From Podarcis raffonei (taxonomy: Eukaryota; Chordata; Lepidosauria; Squamata; Lacertidae), in contig NC_070614.1 in NCBI RefSeq assembly GCF_027172205.1, positions 38,570,001 through 38,634,000 of the forward strand: a stretch of 64,000 nucleotides of DNA, written 5' to 3'. Within the stretch, counting starts at the first letter, position 1; the number at the start of each line of letters is the position of its first letter. Positions 32,401-43,600 of the stretch are shown piece after piece. The notes under the pieces are model-generated. The model worked only from the letters and a program-made list of their open reading frames with translations. It ran no database searches and was not told the origin of the DNA. The position numbers were made by a program, and so were the translations under genes.

Positions 32401-35400
32401 GTGCTCTTATCTTGGCTAGAAATTAGAAATGGTTTAAGCACTCCAATCAGTGTTAATTTGGCTTGAGAAAAATTTCAACCAACAGTATTATCTTATAAAA
32501 AAAAACCAGGCATTTTGGATAACGTCATGTGAACATGGATTAACGACCCAACTCTGGAAATGCAATGAGTTGACAATCAAGGGGTATTTGGAAGTACATT
32601 TTGTAGAGAGAACACATTGTCAGGCACCTGTGTTTTGCTCTTTAACCAAAAGGTCAAACACAATTGTTGCTTTTAAGTTGGTGGTCAGGCCACTCCAGTC
32701 CTATGGGGTGGGGGGAGGACTGAGTCTTCAACAATATGCAATGGGGTGGTGAGGGGTAGTAGCAGAGGAGAGGCCCTACTTAACAAACTTTACAATGAGA
32801 ATACAGGTAGCACAAGTGTGTCCCTGTTCTCACCTCTGTGGAGTGAGTAAATCTGCTTTCCCCAGTGTGCTGCCTTCCAGATGTTTTGGATTACAACTCT
32901 CACCATCCCTGACAATTGACCATGCTGGCTAGGGGTGATGGGAGATGAGGCACAGTGGGGATGAGGCACAGTGAAGCAGTTGCCTCAGGTAGCAGATCAG
33001 GACCAAGGAGCATACTGCTCTCGCCACTGCCCCTGTGGCTGCTCTGCCTCATCTGCCACCTCGTCTACAACCATGTCCTTCCCACACACCACAGCTGCGT
33101 CTGCGTGACATACTCCACTGCCTCACAGGCAGTGTAGCAGGGAGTCGAGGTGGGATGCCTCAAGTGGCAAGGTGTCCTGGGCCCAGCCCTGGTTAGAGTC
33201 CAAAAAATCTGGAAGGCACCAAGTTGTGGAAGGCTGGAGTCAATGATTCAGCTCTTGTCAAACTGTGGTAGTTTTGGGGGTTTTTTTGGTGCAGTTTTCA
33301 TTCCAGCCTTTCCATTGCAGGGAAAGTGCCCCTGTTGCAAAACGTAACATCCGAAAATCAGGTAAGGATGGAAGGATTGAAGTCAAGGGCCCCACTCAGG
33401 TTAAACGTCAGCTTTAATGCAGCTGAGTGCCTGAAGCAGCTGGGGGAGCAGGGGTGTATTTCCCTAGAACCTGTGCCCCTTCCCGATTTGCTACAGTCCC
33501 CTCTTCAACCACAGGTCTCTTTGGAGCCTCCACAGCATTCACTATCTTGCTTCCTGCCTCCTCTCCTTTCCCCCCTCTAAAGGTGTTGCTGGCCGCTCTG
33601 CTCAAGAAACACGTGGAATCCCAGCCAGGGAGGTAAGGACAGTTAAAAGAGTCTGAACGTTTCCTTCTCCGACTCTGTAGACGCCATTACAGATGACCCA
33701 CTGGCTGTCCGACTCGGGGTGCTTTATGACAAAAAAATGGCACTAATGTGGGAAGCCAGAGCCTGGGAGAAGAGCAGAGTTTCAGTTCTTCACAAGAAAT
33801 CAAATGCTGTCCATGTTCTACAATCCATATTCAGACGATTCCCTTATTGGACCTGCTTGCAGGTTTCCTGTAGGCATCTGGTAGGCAGTTGTGAGAACAG
33901 GATGCTGAGCTAGATGGGCCATTGGCCTGATCCAGCAAGCTCTTCTTATGTTCTTATGACTAACCAAGATATAACAAAATAGTGTGCAAGCTTCTGAGTT
34001 CAGGCAAGATGTTTAAAAGCAAAAGATCGGGATGGGGGGTGCTCCATGTTTTGTATTGTAGTAGGCAAAATGTTTTTACATGGTCCCCTGCCCATGTAGT
34101 CTAGTGGAGTCTCCCGCCCAACAGCTGGAAAGCGCTCAGCTGGCAGTGCTCAGGGGACCACCTTCCTGAATGGATTCAGAAAGCAGGAGCTCTAGCTCAT
34201 CGAGAAGTGGGTGGGCCAAGCTTTCCTTGGAAGCAAAGGTATGATAATTGCCTTTATCTTTCCCTGCCTTTTGGGGCTCCATTACCCACCTAGGCCAGGA
34301 GGATAGCATCTCCTTCTTCCTTTCCAGGGGCACACGTCCAGATCACCACCAGCCACTTCTGCCCCAAGATCTCCCACCTCAGCGGCTGCTGGACCTCGTG
34401 GAGTGGGTGCTAAGGCAGCCGCCTCTAACCCATCCAGGCTACTCAGCTGGCATGATCGAATGACTTCTGGGAAACTGGCCACTTTGGCTCCTCCTTCTAA
34501 GTCTGGGAGTCGGAATCGGAGCAGCCCCTCATGTTCACAGACAGCAGACGTAAAATCCCCAAAGCCAAGCAGGCCACAGACTCCTTTAAGCCCCTCCCCA
34601 GAGCAGAGGCGCCCCCCTTCTAAGAGTTCATCCCCGAAGGGAAAGGAGCCTTCTCTACAACTCCGCACAGACGTGAAATCCCCAACGCCAAGCAGGCCAC
34701 AGACTCCTTTAAACCCCTATCCAGAGCAGGGGCGCCCCCCTTCTCCGAGTCCATCCCCGAAGGAAAAGGAGCCTTCTTTACAACTCCGCACAGATGTGAA
34801 ATCCCCAACGCCAAGCAGGCCACAGTCTCCTTTAAGCCCCTCTCCAGAGCAGGAGCACCCCCCTTCTCAAAGTCCATCCCCGAAGGAAAAGGAGCCTTCT
34901 CTACAACTCCGCAGGACAAAGGCATCGCTGGCAGTGGGACCTTCTGATCAAGGCTGGGATAATGCGGGTGTGAGGCCCTCCAAAGTGGGTGGCCAAACGT
35001 CAAGACCTCAGAGCAAAGCACTGGAAACAGAAAAACAAAGTAAAGATCTAGCTAAACAGATCCAGTCCAGAAGCGCCACAGGGAAACCACCCAGGTAAGC
35101 TGGGAGAACCAACTGGCATTGAGAGCCCTTTCTTCCTATGATCAGAAATCTTGCACATACAGGGCTCTCTGTATGTTCCAAGGAATGCACATGGGAGCAG
35201 CCTACCACCCTAACATCCCCCATGTTCATTCATTTCTATTCTGTATTACACTCAATGGAACACTCCTGGGATTCCAAGCAAGGCCAGTAAATGGTCTCAG
35301 GCCATTATAAACCTTAGAATAATAATACTAAGGAATCAATAACTGTATCTTTACGTTTAACTCCTTGTACAAAGTGAACTAATTAAACTTCTTTTTTACT

Positions 35401-36044
35401 AGGAGCAATAAGTCCATAAACAAATTGGGAAAGGCTCTGAGTTCAGGTAAGATGAAATGCTAATTAAATGATCTATAGCAATGCTTAGCTCCCATATCCC
35501 CCACCATCATACTCCTGCCTGGTGCTAGTATCACTGAGAGCCAGGCACCTACTAACGGCTCCATTTGCTTTGCAGCAAGACAAAGAAGCAGCCCTACTTT
35601 CATAACCATCTATAGTGTCTTGTCCTCATCGCTGGAGAGACTGAAAGGCAAGGGTGATTACAAGGTAAGATGCTAAACCTAACCCACACCATACATTTGA
35701 AGTACTCTAATGCAACTTTAAAGATTTTGGCTTCCACCAAAGATTCCTGGGAACTGTAGTATGCTTAGGACGCGAAACTCACAGACCTGCAATTCCCAGC
35801 ACCCTGAACAAACTACAGTTGCCAGGGTTATCAATGAGACCATGATATAAGAGCAGTATTAAATGGATGGTACTGGTGAGACAGCAAAATGTGCATTTGA
35901 GGTGATGATCTGTGATAGCCCATTTCCATGTGCTGAACCTTCACTTGAGGTTGCAGTCATATTTGAACCAGCCCATAGTGTAAAAGTTCTCCCATGCTTT
36001 CTTCTTTCTTCCAGGGGCTTCTTTCTGCATTTCTAAACCACTGA
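29489..36044 (+). CDS. GARIN5B: GARIN5-type Golgi-associated RAB2 interactor (FAM71E), 3' part and most exons
   Basis: Exons: 29489-29643, 30178-30347, 30461-30728, 31394-31491, 33321-33361, 33583-33632, 34328-35094, 35403-35446, 35576-35664, 36015-36044 (TGA). Phases agree, giving 569 residues plus an unseen N terminus: the first listed exon enters in phase 2 and no start ATG was found. The RAB2-binding (DUF3699) domain spans the first three exons: RRPEYSPLGEGEIFEGTFLQ, LTKTGEYAVIHNQ, VGILSSSPGLLLPDMM. It aligns with human FAM71E 'EGEYA.[23 protein letters not shown]'. GARIN proteins bind GTP-RAB2 at the Golgi and act in acrosome formation. The long seventh exon encodes a Pro/Ser/Lys-rich disordered tail, as in human GARIN5B. 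Adjacency to COX6B2 favours GARIN5B over GARIN5A. A possible extra serine-rich exon ending at 34230 was not included. Confidence 0.82.
30933..31370 (-). mobile_element. BovB (RTE) LINE 3' fragment
   Basis: On the minus strand the 3' end reads ...GGGGTCACGAAGAGTCGGA, CACGACTAAAGGACTAAAC, then (CAA)n, the BovB signature shared with ruminant and squamate copies. About 440 bp, 5'-truncated, lying in the GARIN5 intron just before the exon at 31394. Confidence 0.82.
32870..32945. repeat. Palindromic 'gatgttg...actacaactc' MITE fragment
   Basis: Contains 'ggattacaactctcacc' and 'ccatgctggctaggggtgatggga', typical of an abundant squamate palindromic repeat. Similar fragments lie at about 12290-12370, 14445-14540, 16318-16440, 51765-51895 and 53520-53640. 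Confidence 0.5.
34544..34912 (+). repeat. 3 x 123-bp in-frame tandem repeat in GARIN5
   Basis: The units begin TDVKSPTPSRPQTPL and end KEPSLQLR. Landmarks sit at 34547, 34670 and 34793, exactly 123 bp apart, giving 41 residues each. Units are about 85-90% alike and keep the frame. Predicted disordered, rich in SP/TP sites. Confidence 0.92.
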
Positions 36045-36820
36045 AGCTCCAACGGAAATTTGTCCATAAGTGTTAATTTTACGGCCCCTCCCCAAAACAC
36101 ATTCCATTTTTACAATAATTGCAATAATGATTTTAAATATAATTGGGGTCATAAAATGACACAAATCACAAGGGTTGTGGGAAAGGTGTGCTGCCCCATC
36201 CATTGCAGCTACATCATGACCACCAAGCCATGATGATGATGATGATGATGAAGACGACCAGGGTGGACAGAACATTAGCCCCGAGCAAAAATGCTGGACT
36301 TCTGATAGTGTGGAAAGTCAACCGCAGTTCCAGTTATAGCTTACAACAGAAGAGCAAAGGCTGTATTTTCCTAGGAGAACCTGCTTAGAAACAGTCCTAG
36401 TAGGCAGCTAAAAGGGAGAGGGTTTCTCTGCCTAGTCATGCTTGCCTGGCACCATCATTACTATCCTTTAGGTCCCTTCTAGTTACCCAAGCTTTTAATG
36501 GTATCTGAGTTCCTGGATGTAGGGGAAGCAATGACAAAGAGGACAACTGCTCTTTGATATTATGTTTTATATAGTTTGCATTTGTTAGGTAAGCTGCCTT
36601 GAGGGCTTTAAATTGAAAACCAGGATAGGACCACCTTAAATAGATGGTGTGTTGTAACACATTGTGCTCCCCTGCTCTTGCTTTCAGAAGTTGTAACTGA
36701 ACCACTTTGAAAGGACCTTGTCTGGATTGAGTCCACGGCACATTTGGTTCCTGTCACAGCCCGTGTTGAAGTGATGAGTGAACCAGGATACTACTCAATA
36801 AAGGTTACTTATATATATAA
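36045..36820 (+). other. 3' UTR of GARIN5 with poly(A) signal
   Basis: Non-coding after the TGA. Includes a (GAT)n run at 36230-36250 and an AATAAA at 36797-36802. The part at 36285-36410 is repeated, rearranged, at 47227-47345. Confidence 0.6.
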
Positions 36821-37015
36821 AAGGAAATTGGAACAACTCGTTGCTATGGATATGCCAAGTATCAGACTATTTTTTAATAAACATAGAAGAAGGAAGAGGA
36901 GGAGGTCTTGTTTTCTTTCCTTTTCTGGTTAGAGCCAAACCCAACCAGAACTCACAGATTGTTGACACAAGGGCTTGATGCCTGTGACTGTAAGCCAGAT
37001 GCTTACCCTCAAGTG

Positions 37016-37601
37016 CAGGGGTTGGCAAACTTTTTCAGCGGGGGGCCGGTCCACTGTCCCTCAGACCTTGTGGGGGCCGGACTATATTTTGGGAAAAAAT
37101 ATATGAACGAATTCCCACAAATAACCCAGAGGTGCATTTTAAATAAAAGCACACATTCTACTTAGGTAAGCCATTCCACACACACACACACACGACTCTC
37201 CCCTCCCTTCTTCACAGTACTGAACAAGCCCCGGTGGCTGCTTACCTGTGTTTTGCGAGCGGCAGGGGCTGGCAGCAGCAGGACGGTGCGAGAGGGCTCC
37301 GGAGAGAGCTGGCAGCAACAAAGCCCAAATTGAGCCTGCTTACAATGGTGGCCACTAGAGCGCTAACGCTGCTGCTGTTGCTGGCACCAACAAAGCCCAG
37401 TCCCCTTCTTCTTGGCTCTAGGCAGGGCAGGGAGAAGCCAGGAGGAGGGAGGGAGGAGGCGCTGCTGAATGTGCACACTGGTGCAGCCCGAACGATCAGA
37501 TCCATGCCGATCCACACGGCGATTCCCAGACCATCTGTGGGCCGGATCCAGAAGGCAACTGTGCCGGATCCAGCCCCCGGGCCTTAGTTTGCCTACCTTT
37601 G
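37016..37601. mobile_element. hAT MITE with 8-bp target duplication
   Basis: Ends CAGGGGTTGGCAAACT and AGTTTGCCTACCTTTG are inverted matches. The 8-bp CTCAAGTG flanks both sides (37008-37015, 37602-37609). 586 bp, with an internal (AC)n run and a GC-rich centre. Charlie-like hAT ends. A related shorter element is at 49318-49614. Confidence 0.85.
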
Positions 37602-37867
37602 CTCAAGTGTGACCTGCCAAATGAAGAAATGTTATCACTCCACTTGTGGATAATTTGTTGGCTAGGTGGGTGGGTGATGTGGAGGGTTGGAGCACCATTT
37701 CCCTCAGAGGAAAAAGCTAGCTTGGAAAATCCAAATTGCTGTTTGTTCCAATTTAGTGTTAAACAGCAAGTTTTTGCAGGGAAAGTGTTGATGCCAGAAA
37801 AAAAGTGCTGAGACACAGTGCTTTAAAGTGCAGACCTGTGCCTAGAAAGCTCGGGGCAAAAGGTAAA

Positions 37868-38310
37868 TGTGGATGAGTCCACAGCTTTTGACAAAGTGTC
37901 TCACCCAAGACTCCAAAGTAAGCTTTGCAATCAAGGAAGAAGAGAGGTCCTCTTGTAGGTCAGGAATTGGTTAAGCTGCAGAAAGCAAGGAGTAGGTATG
38001 AATGGCCAGTTCTCTGAACGATGAGATGTAGAAAGTGGAGTGCCCTAAGGATCCGTATTGGAACCTGTGCTTTTTAACTTGTTCATTGTTGTTGTTTAGT
38101 CATTTAGTCTTGTCCGACTCCAGGCACTCCTCTCTTCCACTACCTCCTGCAGTTTGCTCAAACTTGTTCATAAATGATCTAAAATTAGGAGTGGTCAGTG
38201 AGGTGACCAATTTTGCTGATGATACTAAACTGTTCCATGGTAAGTAAAACAAAAAGAGATTGTGGGGGACTCCAGAAGGAACTACAGTATCTAAACAGAG
38301 TGTATGGGTG
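37868..38310 (+). mobile_element. CR1 LINE ORF2 fragment, split by a BovB-end insertion
   Basis: Degenerate RT pieces: STAFDKVSHPRL, then GSVLEPVLFNLF, and after the insert NDLKLG..SEVTNFADDTKL. This is the CR1 'PQGSVLGPVLFN...FADDTKL' block with the RT catalytic ADD. It is interrupted at 38087-38160. Confidence 0.72.
38087..38160 (-). mobile_element. Short BovB 3'-end insertion inside the CR1
   Basis: 74 bp starting with (TTG)n and 'tttagtcatttagtcttgtccgact', flanked by an 11-bp duplication AACTTGTTCAT (38076-38086 and 38161-38171). It is a heavily shortened BovB 3' end inserted by target-primed reverse transcription. Confidence 0.75.
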
Positions 38311-38319
38311 GTAAAAGCA

Positions 38320-38690
38320 GGGCTTTTTTTTTCAGCTGGAAAGCGCTGGAACAGTGTTCTGGCACCTCTCAGCTGGGCCCCGAAGTGAGGGGAGAGACCT
38401 GCCCAGCCTCCGCAAAGCCCCTCTGGCTCGCAAGGAGATAGTCTCTGGAGACCGTAGATGATCTTCTCTTCAGGCTCCAGGGAGGGTCTACTTGTGAGCC
38501 GGAGGCACAAAGGGGCTTTGCTGAGGCTCTTCAGCCTCCCAGAGAGGCAGGGAGACCCTCTAAGCTGCTCAGCTGAGGCACAGAAGGCTCCCCTTGTCTC
38601 AACTGAGCAGCCTCAACAAGCCTCTGGCTTGGAAGGAGACCCGCTCCCAGCCTGAAGAGATCCTCTCTGAGCTCTGGAGTGGGTCTTCTG
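38320..38690. repeat. Unclassified repeat-like, GC-rich stretch
   Basis: Starts 'gcagggctttttttttcagctgga', as in reptile repeats that read 'gagttccagctttaaaaaaaagccctg' on the other strand (compare 14195-14240). The rest is rich in short self-similar 'gcctcc..gaggctct' blocks. No gene recognised. Confidence 0.4.
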
Positions 38691-38699
38691 AGGAAGGTG

Positions 38700-38753
38700 C
38701 ATTCCAGAAATAGCCACCAGGGGTGGTGCTATGCATACTCTTGCAGCTGCAGT

Positions 38754-38785
<32 letters not shown>

Positions 38786-39120
38786 AACAAACAACACACA
38801 CACACACCCCTGAGATGAAGGGCAGGGAAATGATGGTGCTGCCAGAGGTGCCAGCTCTCTCCAAAGCACCAAGTGCTGAGATGTTCATGGCTAAACTAAG
38901 ACTATTTGGCCTTGGAGAGTGAGGAGGGAGAACATTATGGAGGAGTTTTTACATGAAAGAGGCAGCAACATCCAAAATCAGGGTACCTGGATCCTAGAAT
39001 CATATTAAAGAATTGCAGAGTTGGAAGGGACCCCCTGCAATGCAGGCAATCTCAACTAAAGCAGATGGCCATCCAATCTCTTATTAAAAACCTCCCGTGA
39101 AGGAGAGCCCACCACCTCCT
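38700..39120 (-). pseudogene. Inverted partial copy of the JIP-like gene, exon 24 and flanks
   Basis: The minus strand of 38810-38911 reproduces the exon at 24742-24852 (AMNISALGA...[10 protein letters not shown]), with a deletion/substitution of about 10-13 bp that removes the GKRVWV segment. The flanks match too: the CR1-like segment and 'gggtacctggatcctag' on one side, and the (CA)n run plus 'gcagctgca...tatgcatag' on the other (parent about 24590-24955). The donor GT is lost. Not part of any functional gene. Confidence 0.85.
38748..38808. repeat. (CA)n microsatellite with interruptions
   Basis: CA repeats broken by (AAAC)n, next to the inverted JIP exon copy. It corresponds to the (GT)n after exon 24 of the parent gene. 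Confidence 0.9.
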
Positions 39121-39179
39121 GACAAAATCCGTTCCACTGTTATTTAGTTACTCAGGCTCAGGAGAGTCAAGGGCTGGGC

Positions 39180-39397
39180 TCACTGACCGCAGGAGCTGCT
39201 GGACCTTTTGGAGTGGAGTGTGCTAAGGCAACAGCACCTAGTCCATCCAGGCTAGTCAGCCAGCCAACCAGCCAGCTGAAATAACTTCTGAGAAACTGGC
39301 CACTTTGGCTGCTCCTATGCTAGGGAGTCGGGATCGGAGCAGCCCCTTACACAGACTGCTCTACAACTCCGCAGGACAATGGTGCCACGATTGGAGG
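39180..39397 (+). pseudogene. Degenerate partial copy of the GARIN5 repeat exon, 5' part
   Basis: Matches 34385-34535 closely ('gagctgctggacct...gtgctaaggca', 'aactggccactttggctg', 'gagtcgg.atcggagcagcccct'). It then jumps to the segment after the tandem array ('ctctacaactccgcaggacaa', parent 34900). The parental frame meets a TAA after about 30 codons. The copy is cut by the L2 at 39398 and resumes at 47216. Confidence 0.82.
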
Positions 39398-39796
39398 GTG
39401 GGTGGCAGCTAACAGATTGAGGTTGAATCCTGACAAGACAGAAGTACTGTTTTGGGGGGACAGGGGGCAGGTGGGTATGAATGGGGTAACTGTGCCCCTG
39501 AAGGACCAGGTGCGCAGCCTGGGAGTCATTTGGACTCACAGCTGTCCATGGAGGCATGGGTCAATTCTTTGTCCAGGGCAGCTGTCTACCAGCTCCATCT
39601 GGTATGCCGGCTGAGACCCTACCTGTCTTGCCAGAGTGGTGCATGCTCTAGTTATCTCCCGCTTGGACTACTGCAATGTACTCTATGTGGGGCTACCTTT
39701 GAAGGTGACCCGGAAACTGCAACTAATCCAGAATGCGGTAGCTAGACTGGTGACTGGGAGTGGCCACTGAACTACATTGGCTCCCAGTACGTTTCT
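39398..39796 (+). mobile_element. L2/CR1-group LINE, left half of a split copy
   Basis: Encodes decayed RT C-terminal sequence: ANRLRLNPDKTEVLFWG, LKDQVRSLGVIW and, in another frame, QNAVARLVTG. It is split by L1 insertions and continues at 46804-47215. 5'-truncated. Confidence 0.72.
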
Positions 39797-40364
39797 TTTT
39801 TTTTTTTATAAGATATTTATTAGGGTTTTACAAAAAACAGAGATTTACAGAATAAAAGAAAGCAAAGAAAAGGAAGAAAATAAAAAAATACAAAAAATAC
39901 AAAAATACATAGAAAAAAAGAAAATACAAAATACAAAGAACAAATAAATAGGAAAAAATTAAAAAACAAATCCATTTTTTGATATCTTTAAGCTCATTTG
40001 CTTGTTTCCTTGACCTCCTCACACCTCCCCTTTTTGTATTCCCATTTACATAATCAATTCAGCAAATCCTTACCCTCTTTCATTTATCTTAACTCTATAT
40101 CTTAACATATTATAGCTATATGTTTTCATCCATTATCAATCCATTTTTGCATATTCTTATTAACCTTGTTGCTAATGCCACTTATTTTCAATCCAGCATC
40201 ATTTTAACATTCATTAATTTTACAATATTTCTGCAAATAGTCTTTAAATTTCTTCCAATCTTCTTCCACCAACTTCTTCCACCAACAAAAATAACATTCT
40301 TGGCAATACATTCATCTTTATAACAGCAATTCGACCCAACAAGGAAAGCTTCAAATTTGACCAT
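39797..40364 (-). mobile_element. Older L1, 3' part
   Basis: Poly(T) on the + strand at 39797 marks the L1 tail. 3' UTR and the last ORF2 codons follow, then a jump to an ORF2 position about 1.2 kb further 5' (equivalent to 41950 in the full L1), at a 'cttcttccaccaa' repeat. Flanking duplication CCAGTACGTTTCT at 39784-39796 and 46791-46803. Interrupted by the full-length L1. Confidence 0.8.
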
Positions 40365-40664
40365 GTTTCTAAGTCCTTTTTCTTTCTTTTTTAAAAGATT
40401 TTTATTAAGATTTTCAAATTTAATACAATAAAAAGAAAAATCAGAAAGAAAAAAAAGCAAAAAAGTTTTAAAACACATAAAGTTCACAATACTTATTTTC
40501 AGTAACATATTTCACTGACCTCCTCATACCTCCCCTTCTCGTATTCCAATTCAAATTGTTAGCTCAGCAAATCCTTATCCATAATTTTAACCTATTTCTA
40601 TACCCTATTTTCCCCCCCATATCGCATTACAGCTAGAAACCCAATAATTTCTATCCAACATCAT

Positions 40665-43600
40665 TTAACATTCATTAATTTTACAATATTTCTGTAAATA
40701 GTCCTTGAATTTCTTCCAATCTTCTTCCGCCGACTCTTCTCCCTGGTCACGGATTCTGCCAGTCATTTCTGCCAATCCCATACAGTCAATCATCTTCATC
40801 TCCCATTCTTGCAGAGTGGGTAAATCTTGCGTCTTCCAATACTTTGCGATAAGTATTCTTGCTGCTGTTGTAGCATACATAAAGAAAGTTTTATCCTTCT
40901 TTAGCACCAATTGGCCGACCATGCCCAGAAGAAAGGCCTCTGGTTTCTTCAGGAAGGTATATTTAAATACCTTTTTCAGTTCATTATAGATCATTTCCCA
41001 GAAAGCCTTAATCTTAGGGCACGTCCACCAAAGGTGAAAGAATGTACCTTCATTTTCTTTGCATTTCCAACATTTATTATCGGGCAAATGGTAAATTTTT
41101 GCAAGCCTGACTGGGGTCATGTACCACCTATATATCATTTTCATAATATTTTCTCTTAAGGCATTACATGCCGTAAATTTCATACCGGTGGACCACAACT
41201 GTTCCCAGTCAGCAAACATAATGTTATGTCCCACATCTTGTGCCCATTTAATCATAGCAGATTTAACCGTCTCATCCTGGGTATTCCATTTCAGCAACAA
41301 GTTATACATTTTTGACAAAATCTTAGTTTTCGACTCTAACAGTTCTGTTTCCAATTTAGATTTTTCCACCTGGAAGCCGACTTTCTTATCTATATTGTAA
41401 GCCTCCATTATCTGATGATAATGAAGCCAGTCTCGCACTTTGTCTTTTAATTTTTCAAAACTCTGCAGTTTCAGTCTATCTCCTTCTTGTTCTAAAATTT
41501 CCCAGTATTTCAGCCATTTGGCCTCCATATTAAGCTTTTTCTGAGCTTTTGCTTCCATTGGTGACAACCACCTTGGGGTTTTATTCTCCAATGAGTCCTT
41601 ATATCTAATCCAAACATTAAACAATGCTTTCCTGACAATATGATTTTTAAATGCTTTATGTACTTTAACCTTGTCGTACCACAAATATGCATGCCACCCA
41701 AAGACATTGTTAAAACCTTCTAAATCCAAAATGTCTGTGTTCTCAAGAAGCAGCCAGTCTTTCAGCCAGCAGAACGCTGCTGATTCATAATAAAGTTTAA
41801 AGTCTGGCAGGGCAAATCCACCCCTTTCCTTTGCATCAGTTAATATCTTAAATTTTATTCTGGGTTTCTTGCCCTGCCAGACAAATCTAGAAATATCTTT
41901 CTGCCACTTCTTGAAACAGTCCATCTTGTCCACAATTTGCAATGTTTGAAACAAAAACAACATTCTGGGCAATACATTCATCTTTATGACTGCAATTCGA
42001 CCCAACAAGGAAAGCTTCAAATTTGACCAAATTTCTAAATCTTTTTTCACTTCCATCCAACATTTTTCATAATTGTCTTTAAACAAATTCCCATTTTTAG
42101 CTGTCATGTTAATCCCCAGGTATTTCACTTTCTTAACCGCAGTCAAACCTGTTTCATTTTGAAACTTCTCTCTTTCAGTCAATGTTAAGTTTTTCTCTAA
42201 AACCTTAGTTTTTGACTTGTTCAATTTGAATCCTGCCACCTGACCAAACTCTTGAATTAGTTCTAATACTCTTTTAGTACTAGATTCTGGCTCCTGTAAC
42301 GTCAGAACTAGGTCATCTGCGAATGCTCTCAGTTTATATTGTTTGGCTCCGACCTGTATACCTTTAACCAACCGGTCCTTTCTAATCATATTCAGCAGGA
42401 CCTCCAGGACCGATATAAAAAGCAATGGGGAAATTGGGCACCCCTGTCGTGTCCCTTTTTCTATCTTAAATTGTTCCGTAACCACATTATTTACAATTAA
42501 TTTAGCCTTTTGTTCAGAATATATTGCACCTATACCATTTTCAAAACCTTGGCCTACCCCCATACCCTGCAAGTTATTTTTCATAAAACTCCAAGAGATA
42601 TTGTCAAAAGCTTTCTCCGCATCCACAAATATCAGAACAGCTTTAGTGTTTATATTCATTTCTAACTTTTCCAAAATGTCAATTATGTTCCTCAGGTTGT
42701 CAGATAAATGCCTTCCCGGTAGAAAGCCCGCTTGGTCCTTATGAATCTCTTCAATCAATACTTTTTTCAATCTCTTAGCCAAAATATCAGCAAAAATTTT
42801 GTAATCCACATTTAATAAGGATATGGGACGGTAGTTCTTAAGTTGAGTCTTTTCAGTTTCTGTTTTCGGTATAAGTGTGATATAAGCCTCTTTCCACGAT
42901 TCCGGTGCCCTTTTCCCTTCCAAAATTTCATTGCAAACTTCCTTCAAAGGTTGTAGTAACCACTCCTTCAGAGATCTGTAATATCTGGAAGTCAGCCCAT
43001 CCGGTCCTGGAGACTTGCCTAATTGCATATTTTGAATGGCACCTTCTATCTCCTGGTCAGATATTTTGCAATTCAACATTAATTTACTTTCTTGTGAGAT
43101 TTTTTGTAATCCATTTGTTTTCAAAAAACGGTCAATGTCCATTTCATTCTGTGGCCCTTGTGCATATAATTGTTTGAAGTACTTCTGGAAGCAATTTCTA
43201 ATCTCAATTGGATTATGTATGTCTTTTCCTTCTACCTCCAAATTTGTAATGGTATTCAGTTTTTGTCTTTTTTTCAATTGCCAAGCCAATAGTTTCCCAC
43301 ATTTATTCGCTGATTCAAATGTCTTCTGTCTCATTTGTTTAATTTTCCATTCTATTTCCTGATTCATCAGTTCCATATATTGTACTTGGTAAAGTTTTAT
43401 TTCTCTCAAAATCTCCTGCGACTTTGGCTTTACTCTCAGTTTTTTCTCCCCTTCTTTTATTTTCTCCAAAATTTTATCTTTTTTCTCATTTCGACTTCTC
43501 TTCTTTATTGCGTTCTGTTGTATCAAAAATCCTCTCATCACAGCTTTACTTGCATCCCAGATTACTCTTTTTTCAACATTAGTAGCCATGTTTATTTCAA

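Noticed and set aside
34544-34912. Regularly spaced repeats, CRISPR-like at first sight
   Set aside because: The 123-bp units are contiguous, without spacers, and encode in-frame protein in a vertebrate gene.
34620-35021. 133-codon minus-strand frame with repeats
   Set aside because: Mirror of the GARIN5 tandem array. The repetitive look comes from the coding repeat on the + strand.
37234-37587. 117-codon + strand frame
   Set aside because: It lies wholly inside the hAT MITE at 37016-37601.
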